From: an uncultured Planctomycetaceae bacterium
GTDB lineage: Bacteria > Planctomycetota > Planctomycetia > Planctomycetales > Planctomycetaceae
Assembly (NCBI GenBank): GCA_903823545.1
Contig: CAIJTL010001662.1
Location: 1 to 7,542 of the forward strand
Direction of reading: 5' to 3'
DNA length: 7,542 nt
The translations under genes and the position numbers were made by a program. Shown here piece by piece: positions 6,403 to 7,542 of the stretch (the first letter of the stretch is position 1; every line of letters begins with the position of its first letter). The notes under the pieces were generated by a model. The model saw nothing but the letters and a program-made list of their open reading frames with translations, made no database searches and had not been told where the DNA came from.

Positions 6403-7017
6403 TCAACGATTGAGCTGTTGCCAATTGATGTCCCCCTCTTGCCGGAGATTGATCCATTCGATCGTGGGGATTGAATTCGTCAGTTGCGGAAAGAATGAGT
6501 CGATCAAACCCGCGCTGGCGAGTTGTTCTGAATCATCAGTTTGAGCATCAGGCAGGTCGACGGACTTCAGCAGAATTAGTCGATCTGCTGGCCATCGCGC
6601 TGCAACCCAAGCTGCGAGTGAGTCGCTGGTGACGTCCCAGCAATGCGGCAACCACTCGGTCGGTTCGACTAACGCTTCCTCTGTCCGCACAAATTCGGCC
6701 AGATCAAGCAGCGGGATGCGATCATGGCTCAACGCTACCTGAGCCGCTTGACGCGTTGGGACGAGTTCCAACTTCGGGATAAGCTCAAGCAGCAATCGCT
6801 GATTGAGGCGAATGGCGTCCAGCGCCAACCAGTGCGATCGCTCTTCATCCAGTCCAAAAGTGCGATGCCAGCGACGAACGATATCGGCTGCATCGCCGCC
6901 GCCGCTGATTACCAGCGGCCGATCATTACCAAGCTTTGAGAACGCATTTTGAAGCCGAACCGCCAAGTCCGGGAGGTCCAAGAGGCTGCCACCGAGTTTG
7001 AAAACAGTGATGGACAT
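6403..7017 (-). CDS. Amino-acid-kinase-family protein, MfnE-like (archaeal-type small-molecule kinase)
   Basis: A 204-residue protein of the aspartokinase/uridylate-kinase fold. The N-terminal phosphate-binding strand is VFKLGGSLLDLP (residues 5-16). The second glycine motif is LVISGGGDAADIVR (35-48), followed by SHWLALDAIRLNQ (61-73). The most telling block is LPHCWDVTSDSLAAWVA (123-139), then DRLILLKSVD (145-154). The LPHxWDVTSDSxAAW pattern is, to my knowledge, characteristic of archaeal-type kinases such as MfnE of methanofuran biosynthesis rather than of PyrH, ArgB or LysC. Some bacteria with tetrahydromethanopterin-linked C1 metabolism, planctomycetes included, carry relatives of it. 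Here no C1 gene is adjacent; the neighbour upstream is hisG. The ATG at 7017 is forced by the first beta strand; the frame stays open to 7119, but that extension only translates the repeat and the hisG end. No Shine-Dalgarno is visible, and a large palindrome ends 5 nt before the start. The exact substrate is inferred, not shown. Confidence 0.82.
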   Translation of the reverse strand: MSITVFKLGGSLLDLPDLAVRLQNAFSKLGNDRPLVISGGGDAADIVRRWHRTFGLDEERSHWLALDAIRLNQRLLLELIPKLELVPTRQAAQVALSHDRIPLLDLAEFVRTEEALVEPTEWLPHCWDVTSDSLAAWVAARWPADRLILLKSVDLPDAQTDDSEQLASAGLIDSFFPQLTNSIPTIEWINLRQEGDINWQQLNR

Positions 7018-7022
7018 GATGC

Positions 7023-7083
7023 GTTCGTAGTTCCGCCTTGGGGCGGCCTGGTCGCAATACCGCCTCAAAGCGGAACTACGAAC
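7023..7083. repeat. REP-like head-to-head palindrome filling the hisG-kinase gap
   Basis: Two 24-nt arms (7023-7046 and 7060-7083) are reverse complements except for one mismatch (7037/7069) and one G-T pair (7041/7065), around a 13-nt loop. Each arm begins, read inward, with GTTCGTAGTTCCGC. Each half can also fold alone: CCGCC-TTGG-GGCGG at 7033-7046, and CCGC...GCGG at 7060-7073. Two inverted copies of a short self-palindromic unit is the layout of REP pairs (BIME/REPIN). The element takes up 61 of the 70 bp between the hisG stop codon and the kinase start codon. Genome-wide copy number cannot be judged from one window. Confidence 0.8.
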
Positions 7084-7087
7084 TCTG

Positions 7088-7542
7088 TCAGTCGATGATC
7101 TTGTTGATGCCGTACTCAACGATACCGCGAGCGCCCGCAGCTTTGAGTTGCGGAATGATCGTTCGCACGAGCGACTCGTCGACGATCGTGTTGACGTCTA
7201 CCCAGTCGGGATCAGACAGCGACGAGACCGTCGGCATTTGCAACGCGGGAAGCTGCTTGAGCACCTTTTCCAAATCGGCCCGGCGGACGTTCATCATCAA
7301 GCCGACCTTACCTTCGGCAGCGAGGCAGCCTTGGAGCATCAACGCGATGTTGTCGATCTTCCCCTTCTTCCATGAATCGGCGAACGCACTCTTGTTGGCG
7401 ATGAAACGAGTGGTGCTCCGCAAGACTTCATCGACGATTCGCAGATTGTTGGCTCGCAATGAACTGCCTGTTTCGGTCACTTCGACGATCGCATCGGCAA
7501 GTTTGGGCGGCTTGACTTCGGTCGCGCCCCAACTGAATTCGA
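7088..7542 (-). CDS. hisG: ATP phosphoribosyltransferase, long form with regulatory domain (C-terminal part)
   Basis: First enzyme of histidine biosynthesis; it joins ATP and PRPP to give phosphoribosyl-ATP. Only the last 150 residues are present, with the N terminus off the right edge. The visible part opens with [30 protein letters not shown], which holds the HisG signature with the PRPP-binding T-G-x-S-L segment. After [23 protein letters not shown] the C-terminal regulatory domain is present ([23 protein letters not shown], then [22 protein letters not shown]). This marks the long, hexameric form that is feedback-inhibited by histidine and works without HisZ. The GTG at 7480 is internal, since the frame stays open with conserved HisG sequence up to the edge. 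The gene is intact where visible. It is followed by the palindrome at 7023-7083 and then by the MfnE-like kinase on the same strand. Confidence 0.95.
   Translation of the reverse strand, partial: EFSWGATEVKPPKLADAIVEVTETGSSLRANNLRIVDEVLRSTTRFIANKSAFADSWKKGKIDNIALMLQGCLAAEGKVGLMMNVRRADLEKVLKQLPALQMPTVSSLSDPDWVDVNTIVDESLVRTIIPQLKAAGARGIVEYGINKIID

Noticed and set aside
7023..7083. CRISPR repeat or tRNA-like structure
   Set aside because: A single inverted pair with no spacers and no regular direct repetition. It does not fit a cloverleaf; the REP-pair layout explains it better.
7018..7119. Extension of the kinase gene upstream to a TTG at 7119
   Set aside because: The added residues only translate the palindrome and the antisense-free end of hisG. 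Amino-acid-kinase proteins begin at the VFKLGGS strand, so the ATG at 7017 fits.

Overview
The window looks like a chromosomal segment from a member of the Planctomycetota. No marker gene settles this. The support is a Hanks-type kinase with the PknB-style glycine loop, a diderm outer-membrane gene pair (a BamD-like TPR lipoprotein and an LptE-like lipoprotein) next to recO, an amino-acid-kinase protein of the archaeal/methylotroph MfnE type, and GTAGTTC-type palindromic repeats between genes. A finer placement is not possible from this sequence.

Layout. On the minus strand, 3549 to 1 reads in transcription order: recO (DNA repair), a long BamD-like TPR lipoprotein, an LptE-like lipoprotein overlapping it, and the first 135 residues of a serine/threonine protein kinase cut by the left edge. 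The two lipoproteins overlap and are very probably co-transcribed. They would serve beta-barrel assembly and LPS delivery at the outer membrane. A 317-bp divergent spacer (3550-3866) carries a dispersed-repeat-like palindrome and must hold promoters for recO and for the plus-strand gene that follows. That gene (3867-6311) is a solitary 814-residue HerA/DUF87-type ATPase with an unusual C-terminal tail: a CxxC pair, a coiled coil, a small-residue-rich hydrophobic segment and a second coiled coil. It ends at a strong hairpin in the convergent spacer.

On the right, on the minus strand, hisG (C-terminal 150 residues only, cut by the right edge) is followed by an amino-acid-kinase protein resembling MfnE. 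The 70-bp gap between them is almost entirely a large imperfect palindrome made of two head-to-head copies of a GTAGTTCCGC repeat, resembling a REP pair. It ends only 5 nt before the kinase start codon.

Most of the window is ordinary housekeeping sequence. The items most worth a second look are the domain arrangement of the solitary ATPase, the palindrome at the hisG-kinase junction, and the kinase itself. I see no rRNA, tRNA, CRISPR array, insertion sequence or recognisable multi-gene defence system.
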